7,145 nucleotides of DNA from an uncultured Alistipes sp. (GCA_947174575.1 CAMWJM010000059.1:1-7145), one strand, 5' to 3'. Shown: positions 1-6,877, numbered from the stretch's first letter. The notes: generated by a model not told the origin, from the sequence alone. Numbers and translations: made by a program.

Positions 1-240
1 GTCGATGATGTTGAGCTTGCGCTCCATGAACTCTGTGAATAAGATCGTGGAGTAGATCGAACGCTTGTATTCGTGTTCGATGTCGGTGTTGTCCGACAGG
101 GTGTTGCAGTTCTCGATCGAGCCTCGGCGGTCGATGACTTTGCCCTCGAAAGCCATGGCTTCGGCCAGCGTGGTCTTGCCCGTGCCGGGGGCGCCGATCA
201 GAACGATGTTCTTGATCTCCTTGGCGGCGTAGTTTTTCAT
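1..240 (-). CDS. Elongation factor G-like translation GTPase homologue, N-terminal 80 residues (cut by window edge)
   Basis: The ATG at 240-238 opens a frame that stays open to base 1, giving 80 residues of a longer protein. Residues 11-24 hold a P-loop (GAPGTGKTT at 16-24). Residues 38-50 (RRGSIENCNTLSD) and 60-63 (RSIY) align with the EF-G region leading into switch I. The fragment ends KLNIID, which matches the beta strand before the EF-G DTPG motif. Family members are ribosomal translocases of about 700 residues. Compared with canonical EF-G, the P-loop Asp of DAGKTT is Gly19, and the invariant Mg-binding Thr of RGIT is Tyr63. This resembles the EF-G2-type paralogues of Bacteroidetes, one of which in Bacteroides thetaiotaomicron is reported to translocate without GTP hydrolysis. 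Orthology to that protein is inferred from a fragment. The gene has its own promoter and lies beyond the terminator of the pepP unit, so it is probably transcribed separately. Confidence 0.8.
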   Translation of the reverse strand, partial: MKNYAAKEIKNIVLIGAPGTGKTTLAEAMAFEGKVIDRRGSIENCNTLSDNTDIEHEYKRSIYSTILFTEFMERKLNIID

Positions 241-277
241 ATGGCGGAAAGTTTTAAGGTTGTCGGTTTGTCGACTA

Positions 278-307
278 TAAATATACGAAAAATTCGACAG
301 AAACAAG
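278..307 (-). promoter_or_regulatory. Candidate Bacteroidetes promoter for the EF-G-like gene
   Basis: On the minus strand a CTTG (307-304) is followed after 18 bases by TATATTTA (285-278). This is one mismatch from the Bacteroidetes -7 consensus TAnnTTTG, with a -33-like element at roughly the usual distance. The implied leader is about 30 bases before the ATG at 240. No Shine-Dalgarno is seen, and the leader is A-rich, which is normal for this phylum. The call rests on motif matching only. Confidence 0.5.
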
Positions 308-350
308 AAAATCGCATGCCGAATTCGAAACGGAAGCCGCAGCGAACGAT

Positions 351-385
351 AAACGCCGCTCCGGATGCCGATTCGGAGCGGCGTT
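351..385 (-). terminator. Intrinsic terminator hairpin after pepP
   Basis: AACGCCGCTCCG (352-363) and CGGAGCGGCGTT (374-385) are perfect 12-base inverted repeats with a 10-base loop. Read on the minus strand, the GC-rich stem is followed by TTTAT. It begins 19 bases after the pepP stop codon (405). The plus-strand reading has no T run after the stem, so it most likely terminates only minus-strand transcripts, closing the leuS-hydrolase-pepP unit and insulating the EF-G-like gene. The T tract is short. Confidence 0.8.
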
Positions 386-404
386 CGAATGGGTTATAGA
401 TCGA

Positions 405-1799
405 CTATTTCTTGCCTACTACGGCTTCGAGTTCGTCGACCGTCGCAGGGATCTTCTTGTCGCCCAGCATGCGGCATCCCTTGTCGGTGAGCAGCAGGTC
501 GTCTTCGATGCGGATACCGCCGAAATCGCGGTAGGCTTCGAGCGCTTCGTAGTCGACGATGCCTTTGTAGAGGCCTTCGGCGCGGCACTTGTCGATGAGT
601 GCGGGGATGAAGTAGATGCCCGGTTCGTCGGTCATCACCGTGTTGGGCCGCAGGCGCCAGGCCGCGCGGTAGATGCAGGTGCCCGAGGCGGCGGCCCGCT
701 CGGCTATGGACGAGAAGTCGAACGAACGTTCGCCCATCGCCTCGCAGTCGTGGACGTCCATGCCCAGCCCGTGCCCCAGTCCGTGGGGCATGAAGAGCGT
801 CATGGCGCCCGAGGCCACGACATCCGACGCTGAGCCGTCGACCAGCCCGACGCCGATCAACCCCTCGGCCAGCTTCAGATAGGCGGCGTTGTGGACGTCG
901 GTGTACATCATGCCGGGGCGGACGATCTTGGCCACATGGTCGTGCGCGGCGAGCACGATTTCGTAGATTTCGCGCTGCTGCGCCGTGAATTTTCCGCCGA
1001 CGGGGTAGGTGCGCGTGTGATCGGAGCAGTAGTTGTTCACGGTCTCGCCTCCGGCGTCGCACAGCAGCAGACGCCCTTTCTGCAGCACGCCGTCGGAGCA
1101 GAGGTTGTGGAGCGTCTCGCCGTGCTGCGAGACGATCGACGGGAACGAGACGCCCGATCCCATCGACTTGGCGACGCCCTCCATGGCGCCCGCGATTTCG
1201 CGCTCGACGACGCCCGGGCGGCACATCTTCATGGCCAGCGTGTGCATCTTGTAGCCGATCTGGAACGCGCGCTCCATCTCCTCGATCTCCTCGGCGCTCT
1301 TGGTCTCGCGCATCTCGGCCACGGCCAGCATCAGGTCGACCGACTTGTAGTCGTGGAGCAGCGCCGGGGCGATGCCCAGAAGTTCGGAGAGCTGCAGCTT
1401 GGTTTCGCCGCGATAGGGCGGCAGATAATGGATGCGGCGCCCCTGCGCGATGGCCTTGCGCAAACGGGTCTGCAGCTCGGAGAGCGGGAACGCGGCGGCG
1501 ATGCCGACCTGGGCGCCCAGCTCGCGGAGCGAGGGTTGCGGCCCCGTCCAGATGATGTCCTCGACGGTGAAGTCGTCGCCGAAAAGCATCTCCTCGCCGC
1601 TCTCCGTGTCGATCAGACCGGCCAGCGCGGGGAGGTTCAGTCCGAAGTAGTAGAGGAACGTCGAGTCCTGACGGAAGTAGTAGGCGTTGTTGGGATAGTT
1701 GTTGGGCGACAGGTGATTGCCCGGCAGCAGGATCAGGCCGTGGCCGATCTTGGTGCGCAAACGTGCGCGTCGCGCGGTATAGGTTTTTGCAGGAAACAT
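405..1799 (-). CDS. pepP: Xaa-Pro aminopeptidase (aminopeptidase P, M24B family)
   Basis: This 464-residue protein removes an N-terminal residue that is followed by proline, finishing cytoplasmic peptide breakdown. An N-terminal aminopeptidase P domain (about 1-150; note LLPGN at 24-28 and YYFRQDSTFLYYFG around 40-53) precedes a C-terminal pita-bread metallopeptidase domain (about 170-455). All five dinuclear metal ligands of the family are visible: Asp248 (CDAGG), Asp260 (SDHTRTY), His339 (PHGLGH), Glu392 (DEPGIYF) and Glu432 (RIEDD). The supporting histidines His231 and His350 are also present. There is no signal peptide. The length is slightly above E. coli PepP because of a longer stretch at about 355-390. 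The start at 1799 is chosen because it gives the usual family N-terminus and lies 2 bases after the upstream stop. The same frame remains open far upstream, but that is overlap with the hydrolase gene. It is probably cotranscribed from the leuS promoter. Confidence 0.93.
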   Translation of the reverse strand: MFPAKTYTARRARLRTKIGHGLILLPGNHLSPNNYPNNAYYFRQDSTFLYYFGLNLPALAGLIDTESGEEMLFGDDFTVEDIIWTGPQPSLRELGAQVGIAAAFPLSELQTRLRKAIAQGRRIHYLPPYRGETKLQLSELLGIAPALLHDYKSVDLMLAVAEMRETKSAEEIEEMERAFQIGYKMHTLAMKMCRPGVVEREIAGAMEGVAKSMGSGVSFPSIVSQHGETLHNLCSDGVLQKGRLLLCDAGGETVNNYCSDHTRTYPVGGKFTAQQREIYEIVLAAHDHVAKIVRPGMMYTDVHNAAYLKLAEGLIGVGLVDGSASDVVASGAMTLFMPHGLGHGLGMDVHDCEAMGERSFDFSSIAERAAASGTCIYRAAWRLRPNTVMTDEPGIYFIPALIDKCRAEGLYKGIVDYEALEAYRDFGGIRIEDDLLLTDKGCRMLGDKKIPATVDELEAVVGKK

Positions 1800-1801
1800 G
1801 G

Positions 1802-2677
1802 CTAATGCGTTTTTATTTTCTTTTTTGCGATCCACTGCTCGACGGCGGCCTGCCAGCAGGTTTTGTAGGGGAAGTCGTCGCGGCATCCCCAGCCGTGCCG
1901 GCCCGAGGGGTAGATGTGGAGCGAGGCTTTCACGCCGCAGGATTTCAATGCCTGGTAGTAGAGCGTGCTGTTGACCGGCGGGACGGTGCGGTCGTCGTCG
2001 GAGTGCAGCAGCAGCGTGGGCGGAGTCTCGGAGGTCACGCGGCGTTCGAGCGAATAGCGTGCCGCGAGTTCGGCATCGCGGTCGGCACCCAGGAGGCGGT
2101 CGAACGAACCCTCGTGCGCCAGCCCCGGAGTCGAGGTGATGACCGGGTAGAAGAGTATGGCGAAATCGGGTCGGGTCGCCGCCAGGTTCGAAGCCATGGC
2201 CGCGAGGTGTCCGCCGGCGGAAAATCCGACGATGCCCACGCATGCGGCCGCGTAGTTTTCGGCACCGGCAGCCAGCCCCTTCATGATGCGGAGGGCCTGT
2301 TCGGCATCCTCCAGCGGCACTTCGGGGTGTCCGGCGGGCATGCGGTACTTGAGCACGGCGGCCGTCACGCCCTGCGCGGCGAACCATCGGGCGACGTCGT
2401 AGCCCTCGTGATCCATGGCCAGCCGTTCGTAGCCCCCGCCGGGGCAGATCACCACGGCCATATCGGCATTTTCGGCCGGGAAGATGCGGAGTTCGGCCGT
2501 CGAGACGTTGCCGATGCGGCCCGGGGCGGGTGCGGTCTCGGGCGTGACGATCCCGTTGGAATGGGACGCCGCGGCATTGTCCCAGATCTTCACGACGACG
2601 GGTCGGACGCTCTCCTGGGCGTCGGCCGCAAATGCAGCGCAACACATGATCGACAATAAAAAGGCGAGACGGTTCAT
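1802..2677 (-). CDS. Secreted alpha/beta hydrolase, carbohydrate-esterase-like (acetyl/feruloyl xylan esterase type)
   Basis: This 291-residue protein starts with a Sec signal peptide (hydrophobic core LAFLLSIMCCAAFA at about 4-17, likely cleavage near ADA-Q at 18-21), so it should act in the periplasm or outside. Cys12 and Cys13 do not sit in a good lipobox. The mature part is a single alpha/beta-hydrolase domain: an oxyanion-type PGGGY at 79-83, nucleophile elbow GFSAG with Ser153, acid Asp229 in HSDDDRTVPP, and His261 in GRHGWG. This pattern is typical of Bacteroidetes enzymes annotated as xylan or acetyl esterases or dienelactone-hydrolase-like proteins, and some remove acetyl or feruloyl groups from plant xylan. 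The substrate is not readable here, and a peptidase or lipase role cannot be excluded. The ATG at 2677 is 1 base after the leuS stop, and pepP starts 2 bases after its own stop, so expression is almost certainly coupled. Confidence 0.87.
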   Translation of the reverse strand: MNRLAFLLSIMCCAAFAADAQESVRPVVVKIWDNAAASHSNGIVTPETAPAPGRIGNVSTAELRIFPAENADMAVVICPGGGYERLAMDHEGYDVARWFAAQGVTAAVLKYRMPAGHPEVPLEDAEQALRIMKGLAAGAENYAAACVGIVGFSAGGHLAAMASNLAATRPDFAILFYPVITSTPGLAHEGSFDRLLGADRDAELAARYSLERRVTSETPPTLLLHSDDDRTVPPVNSTLYYQALKSCGVKASLHIYPSGRHGWGCRDDFPYKTCWQAAVEQWIAKKKIKTH

Positions 2678-2678
2678 G

Positions 2679-5435
2679 CTAAACGACGATGTTGACGATC
2701 TTGCCCGGCACGACGATCACCTTCTTCGGGGTTTTGCCTTCGAGCCACTTCTGCGCCTCGGGAAGCGCGACGACATCGGTCTGGATGTCGGCGGGCGAAG
2801 CGGCGACGGGGTACTCCTTCCTGAAGCGGAGCTTGCCGTTGATCGAAACGGGATATTCGAACGAATTCGAAGTCAGATATCGTTCGTCGAACGCGGGGTA
2901 GGCGGCATCGCACACCGAATCCGTATGGCCCAACACCTCCCACAACTCCTCGGCGATGTGCGGCGCGAACGGCGCGAGCAACACGACGAGGGGTTCGAGC
3001 ACGGCGCGCTTGGAGCACTCGCCCAGCTCGTTGAGGCAGATCATGAACGCGGCGACCGAGGTGTTGAACGAGAAGTTCTCGATGTCCTCCGAGACCTTTT
3101 TAATGGTTTTGTGCAGCGTGCGCAATTCCTTGTCGGCGGCCGGTTCGTCGGCGACGAGCAGCTTGCCGTCGCGGTCGAAGAACAGGCGCCAGAAGCGGCG
3201 CAGGAACTTGTGCACGCCGTCGATGCCGTTGGTGTCCCATGGCTTGGACTGCTCCAGCGGGCCGAGGAACATCTCGTACATGCGCAGCGTGTCGGCGCCG
3301 TAGTTGTCGACGATGTAATCGGGGTTGACGACGTTGTACATCGACTTCGACATCTTCTCCACGGCCCAGCCGCAGACATACTTTCCGTCTTCGAGGATGA
3401 ATTCGGCATGCTCGAATTCGGGCATCCAGCGGCGGAACGCCTCGGTGTCGAGGATGTCGTTCTTGACGATGTTGACGTCGACGTGGATTTCCTGCGTTTC
3501 GTATTGATCCTTAAGACCGAGCGATACGAATTTGTCGGTCCCGACGACGCGGTAGACGAAGTTGGAGCGGCCCTGGATCATGCCCTGGTTGACGAGCTTC
3601 TTGAACGGCTCCTCCTCGCAGACATAACCCAGGTCGTAGAGGAACATGTTCCAGAAACGCGAGTACATCAGGTGGCCCGTGGCGTGCTCGATGCCGCCGA
3701 CGTAGAGGTCGACCGAACGCCAGTATTCGTCGGCTTCGCGGCCGACCAGCGCCTCGTCGTTGTGCGGATCCATGTAGCGCAGGTAGTAGGCCGACGAACC
3801 GGCGAACCCAGGCATCGTGGAGCGTTCGTAGGGATAGCCCTCGGGGGTGTGCCACTCCGCGACGCGGGCCAGAGGCGGTTCGCCCTCGGCCGTGGGGCCG
3901 AAGTTCTCGATAGGAGGCAATTCGAGCGGCAACTTGTCGGCCGATAGGGGATAGGCCACGTCGTCCTTGTAGTAGATCGGGAACGGCTCGCCCCAATAGC
4001 GTTGGCGCGAAAAGATCGCGTCGCGCAGGCGGTAGTTGACGATGCGCTTGCCCAAGCCGCGGCGCTCCACCTCGTCGAACATCAGGCCGATAGCCTCCTT
4101 GACGTCCTTGCCATTGAGAAAGTCGGAGTTGATCATGCGGCCCTCTTTGGCGTCGTAGGATGCCTTTTCGAGGTCGCCGCCCTCGACCACGGGCACGATC
4201 TCCAGCCCGAAATGGCGGGCGAAGGCGTAGTCGCGCGAGTCGTGGGCCGGAACGGCCATAATGGCCCCTGTGCCGTAGCCGGCCAGCACGTAGTCGGAGA
4301 TATAGATCGGAATGGCTTTGCCCGTAAAGGGGTTGACGGCGTAGGAACCCGTCGCTACGCCGCTCACGCGGCGGGTCTCGGCGATGCGCTCGCGCTCGGA
4401 ACGCTTCTTGGCCTGGGCGATGTACTCTTCGACGGCGGCGCGGTTGTCGGGCGTCGTGAGGGCGTCGACCCACTCGTGCTCGGGGGCGATGACCATGAAC
4501 GTCACGCCGAAGATGGTGTCGGGGCGCGTGGTGAAGATTTCGAGTTTCTTGTCCGACCCCTGGATGTCGAAGAAGACCTGGGCACCTACCGAACGGCCGA
4601 TCCAGTTGCGCTGGATCTCCTTGAGCGAGTCGCTCCAGGCGAGCTTGTCGAGTCCGTCGAGCATGCGCTGGGCATAGGCCGTGACGCGCAGCAGCCACTG
4701 CTTCATGCGTTTCTGCTCCACGGGATAGCCGCCGCGCACCGACAGCCCGTCGCGCACCTCGTCGTTGGCCAGCACGGTGCCCAATTTGGGGCACCAGTTG
4801 ACCATGGTGTCGGCGCGGTAGGCGAGACGGTAGTTCTGCAACACCTGCTCTTTCTGGGCTTCGTTCATGGCGTTCCACTCGGCGGCCGTGAAGTGTATCT
4901 CCGCGGTGCAGGCGGCGTTGAGGCCCTCGTTGCCGTATTTCGCAAAGGCCTCGACGAGTTCGGCGATGGGGCGCGCTTTCTGTGTGTCGTTGCAATAGTA
5001 GTGGTCGTACATCCGGAGGAACGCCCACTGCGTCCACTTGTAATAGGCGGGGTCGCAGGTGCGCACCTCGCGCTCCCAGTCGAACGAGAAACCGATCTTG
5101 TCCAGCTGCTCGCGGTAGCGGGCGATGTTGCGCTCGGTGGTCACGGCCGGGTGCTGGCCCGTCTGTATGGCATACTGCTCGGCGGGCAGACCGAAAGCGT
5201 CGTACCCCATGGGATGCAGGACGTTGAAGCCCTTGAGCCGCTTGTAGCGCGCGAAGATGTCGGAGGCGATATACCCCAGCGGATGCCCCACATGCAGGCC
5301 GGCGCCCGAGGGGTAGGGGAACATGTCGAGGACATAGAATTTGGGCCGCGCGGGGTCGGCCTCGACGCGGTAGGTGCCGCGCTCTTTCCAGCGCGCCTGC
5401 CACTTCGATTCGATCTGTTTGAAATCGTATTCCAT
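2679..5435 (-). CDS. leuS: Leucyl-tRNA synthetase (class Ia, bacterial LeuRS)
   Basis: This 918-residue enzyme charges tRNA-Leu with leucine in the cytoplasm. The Rossmann catalytic core has HIGH as HVGH (48-51) and KMSKS at 694-698. The CP1 editing domain (about 285-475) has the threonine-rich TTRPDT at 302-307 and [15 protein letters not shown] at 388-402, with the conserved Asp399, so post-transfer editing should work. The stretch before KMSKS (about 618-690) is the leucine-specific domain. The anticodon-binding helices (about 770-850) and a C-terminal tRNA-binding domain (about 855-918) follow. It is longer than E. coli LeuRS (about 860), chiefly through an insertion at about 149-202. The cysteines of the E. 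coli zinc module after WCP are absent (about 225-243). The ATG at 5435 gives the usual N-terminus ([15 protein letters not shown]). It heads a three-gene unit. No T-box leader is visible. Confidence 0.98.
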   Translation of the reverse strand: MEYDFKQIESKWQARWKERGTYRVEADPARPKFYVLDMFPYPSGAGLHVGHPLGYIASDIFARYKRLKGFNVLHPMGYDAFGLPAEQYAIQTGQHPAVTTERNIARYREQLDKIGFSFDWEREVRTCDPAYYKWTQWAFLRMYDHYYCNDTQKARPIAELVEAFAKYGNEGLNAACTAEIHFTAAEWNAMNEAQKEQVLQNYRLAYRADTMVNWCPKLGTVLANDEVRDGLSVRGGYPVEQKRMKQWLLRVTAYAQRMLDGLDKLAWSDSLKEIQRNWIGRSVGAQVFFDIQGSDKKLEIFTTRPDTIFGVTFMVIAPEHEWVDALTTPDNRAAVEEYIAQAKKRSERERIAETRRVSGVATGSYAVNPFTGKAIPIYISDYVLAGYGTGAIMAVPAHDSRDYAFARHFGLEIVPVVEGGDLEKASYDAKEGRMINSDFLNGKDVKEAIGLMFDEVERRGLGKRIVNYRLRDAIFSRQRYWGEPFPIYYKDDVAYPLSADKLPLELPPIENFGPTAEGEPPLARVAEWHTPEGYPYERSTMPGFAGSSAYYLRYMDPHNDEALVGREADEYWRSVDLYVGGIEHATGHLMYSRFWNMFLYDLGYVCEEEPFKKLVNQGMIQGRSNFVYRVVGTDKFVSLGLKDQYETQEIHVDVNIVKNDILDTEAFRRWMPEFEHAEFILEDGKYVCGWAVEKMSKSMYNVVNPDYIVDNYGADTLRMYEMFLGPLEQSKPWDTNGIDGVHKFLRRFWRLFFDRDGKLLVADEPAADKELRTLHKTIKKVSEDIENFSFNTSVAAFMICLNELGECSKRAVLEPLVVLLAPFAPHIAEELWEVLGHTDSVCDAAYPAFDERYLTSNSFEYPVSINGKLRFRKEYPVAASPADIQTDVVALPEAQKWLEGKTPKKVIVVPGKIVNIVV

Positions 5436-5470
5436 TATATGGATGTTTTTTTGAGCTTGCTATCGTTGTG

Positions 5471-5503
5471 CGAAGATACGGAAAAGTTCGGTCAATTCAC
5501 AAT
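5471..5503 (-). promoter_or_regulatory. Candidate promoter for the leuS-hydrolase-pepP unit
   Basis: On the minus strand an ATTG (5503-5500) precedes TATCTTCG (5478-5471) by 21 bases, close to the Bacteroidetes -33 TTTG and -7 TAnnTTTG arrangement with one mismatch in each box. It predicts a leader of about 30 bases ending in an A-rich stretch before the ATG at 5435, with no Shine-Dalgarno. The -33 box falls inside the smaller heptamer repeat block, so the repeat and the promoter overlap physically. Confidence 0.55.
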
Positions 5504-5567
5504 TCGAAAGTTATAATTGAAAAGGCGGAGAAAGAAATTCCGAATTGTGAATTCTGAATTGTGAATT
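5494..5567. repeat. AATTCAC heptamer array in two opposed blocks
   Basis: On the minus strand, from 5567 downward, consecutive 7-base units read AATTCAC, AATTCAG, AATTCAC, AATTCGG and a degenerate AATTTCT (ending at 5533). On the plus strand, AATTCAC and AATTCGA lie at 5494-5507. The two blocks therefore form a perfect 13-base inverted repeat (5494-5506 and 5541-5553) around 34 bases. The GH43 stop codon (5568-5566) touches the first unit. In RNA from the GH43 gene this could fold as an AT-rich stem, but there is no T run after it, so a terminator role is uncertain. From memory, AATTC-rich spacers recur between Bacteroidales genes; their function is not known to me. Confidence 0.75.
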
Positions 5568-6609
5568 ATTTCCCTTGTATGGTGGCGATGGTGCCGTCGG
5601 GGTTGTGGACGAGTTCGCAGTATTTGGTCGACCGCAAGGAGGATACGCCGCCCGAGAGGGCGGCATCGTGGAAAAACAGGTACCACCGGCCGCCGAATTC
5701 GCAGATCGAGTGGTGGGTCGTCCAGCCGACGACCGGTGTGAGCACGATGCCCCGATAGGTGAACGGGCCGTAGGGGTTGTCGCCCGTGGCGTAGCAGATC
5801 GTGTGGGTGGTGCCGGTGGAGTAGGAGAAGTAGTAGATGTCGCCGTGCTTGTGGAGCCATGCGGCTTCGAAGAAGCGGTGGGGATCTTCGGCTTTCAGCG
5901 GCTTGCCCTGGGCATCGAGGACGACCACCGGGCGCGGCGCTTCGGCCAGCGAACGCATGTCGTCGCTCAATCGGGCGATGCGGGCGCAAAGCGCAGGTCG
6001 TCCGGCGGCGGGAATGCGCCCTTTCTTGAGGGGCTTGTTGTTGCGGTAGTTTTGGAGCTGGCCGCCCTGAAGACCTCCGAAGCAGAGGTAGAATGCGCCG
6101 CAGTCCTCGAAAACGGCGGGGTCGATGCTGTAGGTGCCGGCCATGGGTTCGGGATCGGCGATGAAAGGCCCTTCGGGGCACTCGCTCGTGGCGACACCGA
6201 TGCGGAAAACGCCCGCGCGGTCTTTGGCCGGGAAGTAGAGGTAATAGCGGTCTTCTTTGCGGGCGACGTCGCAGGCCCAGAGCTGACGCGCAGCCCAGGG
6301 CACCTGTTCCAAAAGGAGTATGGAGTCGGTGCGGACGACCTCGCTGCCGAGCGGATCGACGGTGAAGTGGCTGTATTCGCGCATGTCGTAGTGGTTGCCG
6401 TCGGTATGATCCGTGATGGGCGAAGCCCAGTCGCGGGTGCAGTAGACGTGGATTTTGCCGTCGAAAACATGGGCTGCCGGATCGGCGGCGAAGTCGGCGG
6501 TGTCGAGGTAGGGCGAGTCGCCGCCGCTCTGGGCGAAAACCGGCATGGAAAGGGCGCAGAAAAGAAGCGGCATCGCGGCTAACCGGCGGATTGTGCGTGT
6601 GTTGTTCAT
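5566..6609 (-). CDS. Secreted glycoside hydrolase family 43 protein (arabinofuranosidase/xylosidase type)
   Basis: This 347-residue protein has a signal peptide (basic NNTRTIRR, hydrophobic PLLFCALSMPVFA, likely cleavage VFA-Q at 26-27), so it works outside the cytoplasm. The rest fits a single five-bladed beta-propeller of GH43, inverting enzymes that cleave arabinose or xylose side chains or ends from plant glycans. The three expected catalytic acids are in order: base Asp43 (FAADPA), pKa-modulating Asp163 (SIDPAVF) and general acid Glu248 (FFEAAWLHK). The GWTTHHSIC stretch (295-303) and the WYLFFHD strand (309-315) are also typical. No carbohydrate-binding module follows. The frame is open to 6663, but the ATG at 6609 is chosen because it places the signal peptide at the N-terminus and the promoter covers the longer form. 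Its substrate and GH43 subfamily cannot be read from sequence alone. It is a single gene with its own promoter and no SusC/SusD neighbour in view. Confidence 0.88.
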   Translation of the reverse strand: MNNTRTIRRLAAMPLLFCALSMPVFAQSGGDSPYLDTADFAADPAAHVFDGKIHVYCTRDWASPITDHTDGNHYDMREYSHFTVDPLGSEVVRTDSILLLEQVPWAARQLWACDVARKEDRYYLYFPAKDRAGVFRIGVATSECPEGPFIADPEPMAGTYSIDPAVFEDCGAFYLCFGGLQGGQLQNYRNNKPLKKGRIPAAGRPALCARIARLSDDMRSLAEAPRPVVVLDAQGKPLKAEDPHRFFEAAWLHKHGDIYYFSYSTGTTHTICYATGDNPYGPFTYRGIVLTPVVGWTTHHSICEFGGRWYLFFHDAALSGGVSSLRSTKYCELVHNPDGTIATIQGK

Positions 6610-6632
6610 AGGATCGAAACGTTCGGATCGAT

Positions 6633-6664
6633 CGAAGATAGAGAAAAAACGGCGAAAAACCAAA
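6633..6664 (-). promoter_or_regulatory. Promoter of the GH43 gene
   Basis: On the minus strand a perfect TTTG -33 box (6664-6661) is followed after 20 bases by TATCTTCG (6640-6633), one mismatch from TAnnTTTG and identical to the leuS -7 box. It predicts a leader of only about 20 bases before the ATG at 6609. It overlaps the in-frame ATG at 6663, which argues against that longer start. The first leader bases (6629-6612) can fold into a 7-pair hairpin with one bulged base. Confidence 0.7.
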
Positions 6665-6706
6665 ACATAAACATAAATAGGTAAAAACCAGTATATTATA
6701 ACACAA

Positions 6707-6750
6707 TGTATAGTTTTTATTTATTCCGTTGTATGTTGTATAGATAAAAA
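6707..6750. promoter_or_regulatory. AT-rich divergent intergenic core with paired repeats; possible operator
   Basis: Between the divergent GH43 and rpsL promoters, TGTATAG occurs twice as a direct repeat (6707-6713 and 6737-6743), exactly 30 bases apart. The flanking TAGTTTTTAT (6711-6720) and ATAAAAAGTA (6744-6753) form an inverted repeat matching at 9 of 10 positions. The segment from about 6655 to 6760 is far more AT-rich than the flanking genes. It may be a protein-binding site or simply an upstream AT-rich element for the ribosomal promoter. Chance repeats are possible in such biased DNA. Confidence 0.3.
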
Positions 6751-6828
6751 GTATTGGTATTTCTGCTGAAATCGGGGCGATCGGGGTGAAAAAGATGCAG
6801 ATATGTATGGCGGTTCAAAAAAAATGCG

Positions 6829-6836
6829 TACCTTTG
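6829..6836 (+). promoter_or_regulatory. rpsL promoter, -7 element
   Basis: TACCTTTG is an exact match to the Bacteroidetes -7 consensus TAnnTTTG, 58 bases before the rpsL ATG. The expected -33 position (about 6805-6808) shows only a weak match, so recognition may rely on the AT-rich upstream DNA, including an A run at 6817-6824. The start of transcription should fall near 6841. Confidence 0.65.
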
Positions 6837-6839
6837 CAA

Positions 6840-6857
6840 TCCATTTTGGACAATGGA
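6840..6857 (+). other. Short hairpin at the predicted 5' end of the rpsL leader
   Basis: TCCATT (6840-6845) and AATGGA (6852-6857) are perfectly complementary with a 6-base loop. If transcription starts near 6841, the rpsL mRNA would begin with this small stem-loop, which might affect stability or initiation. The structure is short, and no known ribosomal-protein leader motif is recognised. Confidence 0.35.
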
Positions 6858-6877
6858 GATAGAATTTTTAACCAATT

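Noticed and set aside
73..399. A 108-residue plus-strand frame across the EF-G-like gene and its upstream region
   Set aside because: It is antisense to the EF-G-like N-terminus and then runs through promoter and terminator sequences.
405..2645. A 746-residue open frame that would fuse an arginine-rich N-terminus to PepP
   Set aside because: The first 282 residues are an out-of-frame reading of the hydrolase gene. The PepP family start at 1799 sits directly after the hydrolase stop, so this is GC-driven frame openness, not a fusion.
891..2659. Plus-strand open frames (891-1805 and 1763-2659) opposite pepP and the hydrolase
   Set aside because: Antisense shadows with low-complexity composition. 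Both genes on the other strand have intact active sites.
2639..2677. A lipoprotein signal in the alpha/beta hydrolase (Cys12, Cys13)
   Set aside because: The residues before the cysteines (SIM) do not fit the lipobox, which needs a small residue at -1. An ordinary signal peptidase I site follows.
5436..5470. A T-box or other tRNA-sensing leader before leuS
   Set aside because: The predicted leader is only about 30 bases, with no T-box sequence or specifier loop.
2484..5516. Long plus-strand open frames (2484-3947 and 4002-5516) opposite leuS
   Set aside because: They are antisense shadows of a gene with complete catalytic motifs. Their valine, glycine and histidine-rich translations match no family I recognise, and no plus-strand promoter precedes them.
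5575..6582. Plus-strand 335-residue open frame opposite the GH43 gene
   Set aside because: Antisense shadow; the GH43 reading has a signal peptide, three catalytic acids and a good promoter.
6610..6663. An 18-residue N-terminal extension of the GH43 protein
   Set aside because: It would place charged residues ahead of the signal peptide, and its start overlaps the -33 box.
5492..6706. Minus-strand 404-residue frame overlapping GH43 and ending in the heptamer array
   Set aside because: The translation is rich in Arg, His and Pro, as expected for an alternative frame of GC-rich DNA, and its start lies upstream of the GH43 promoter. Its tail is just translated repeat.
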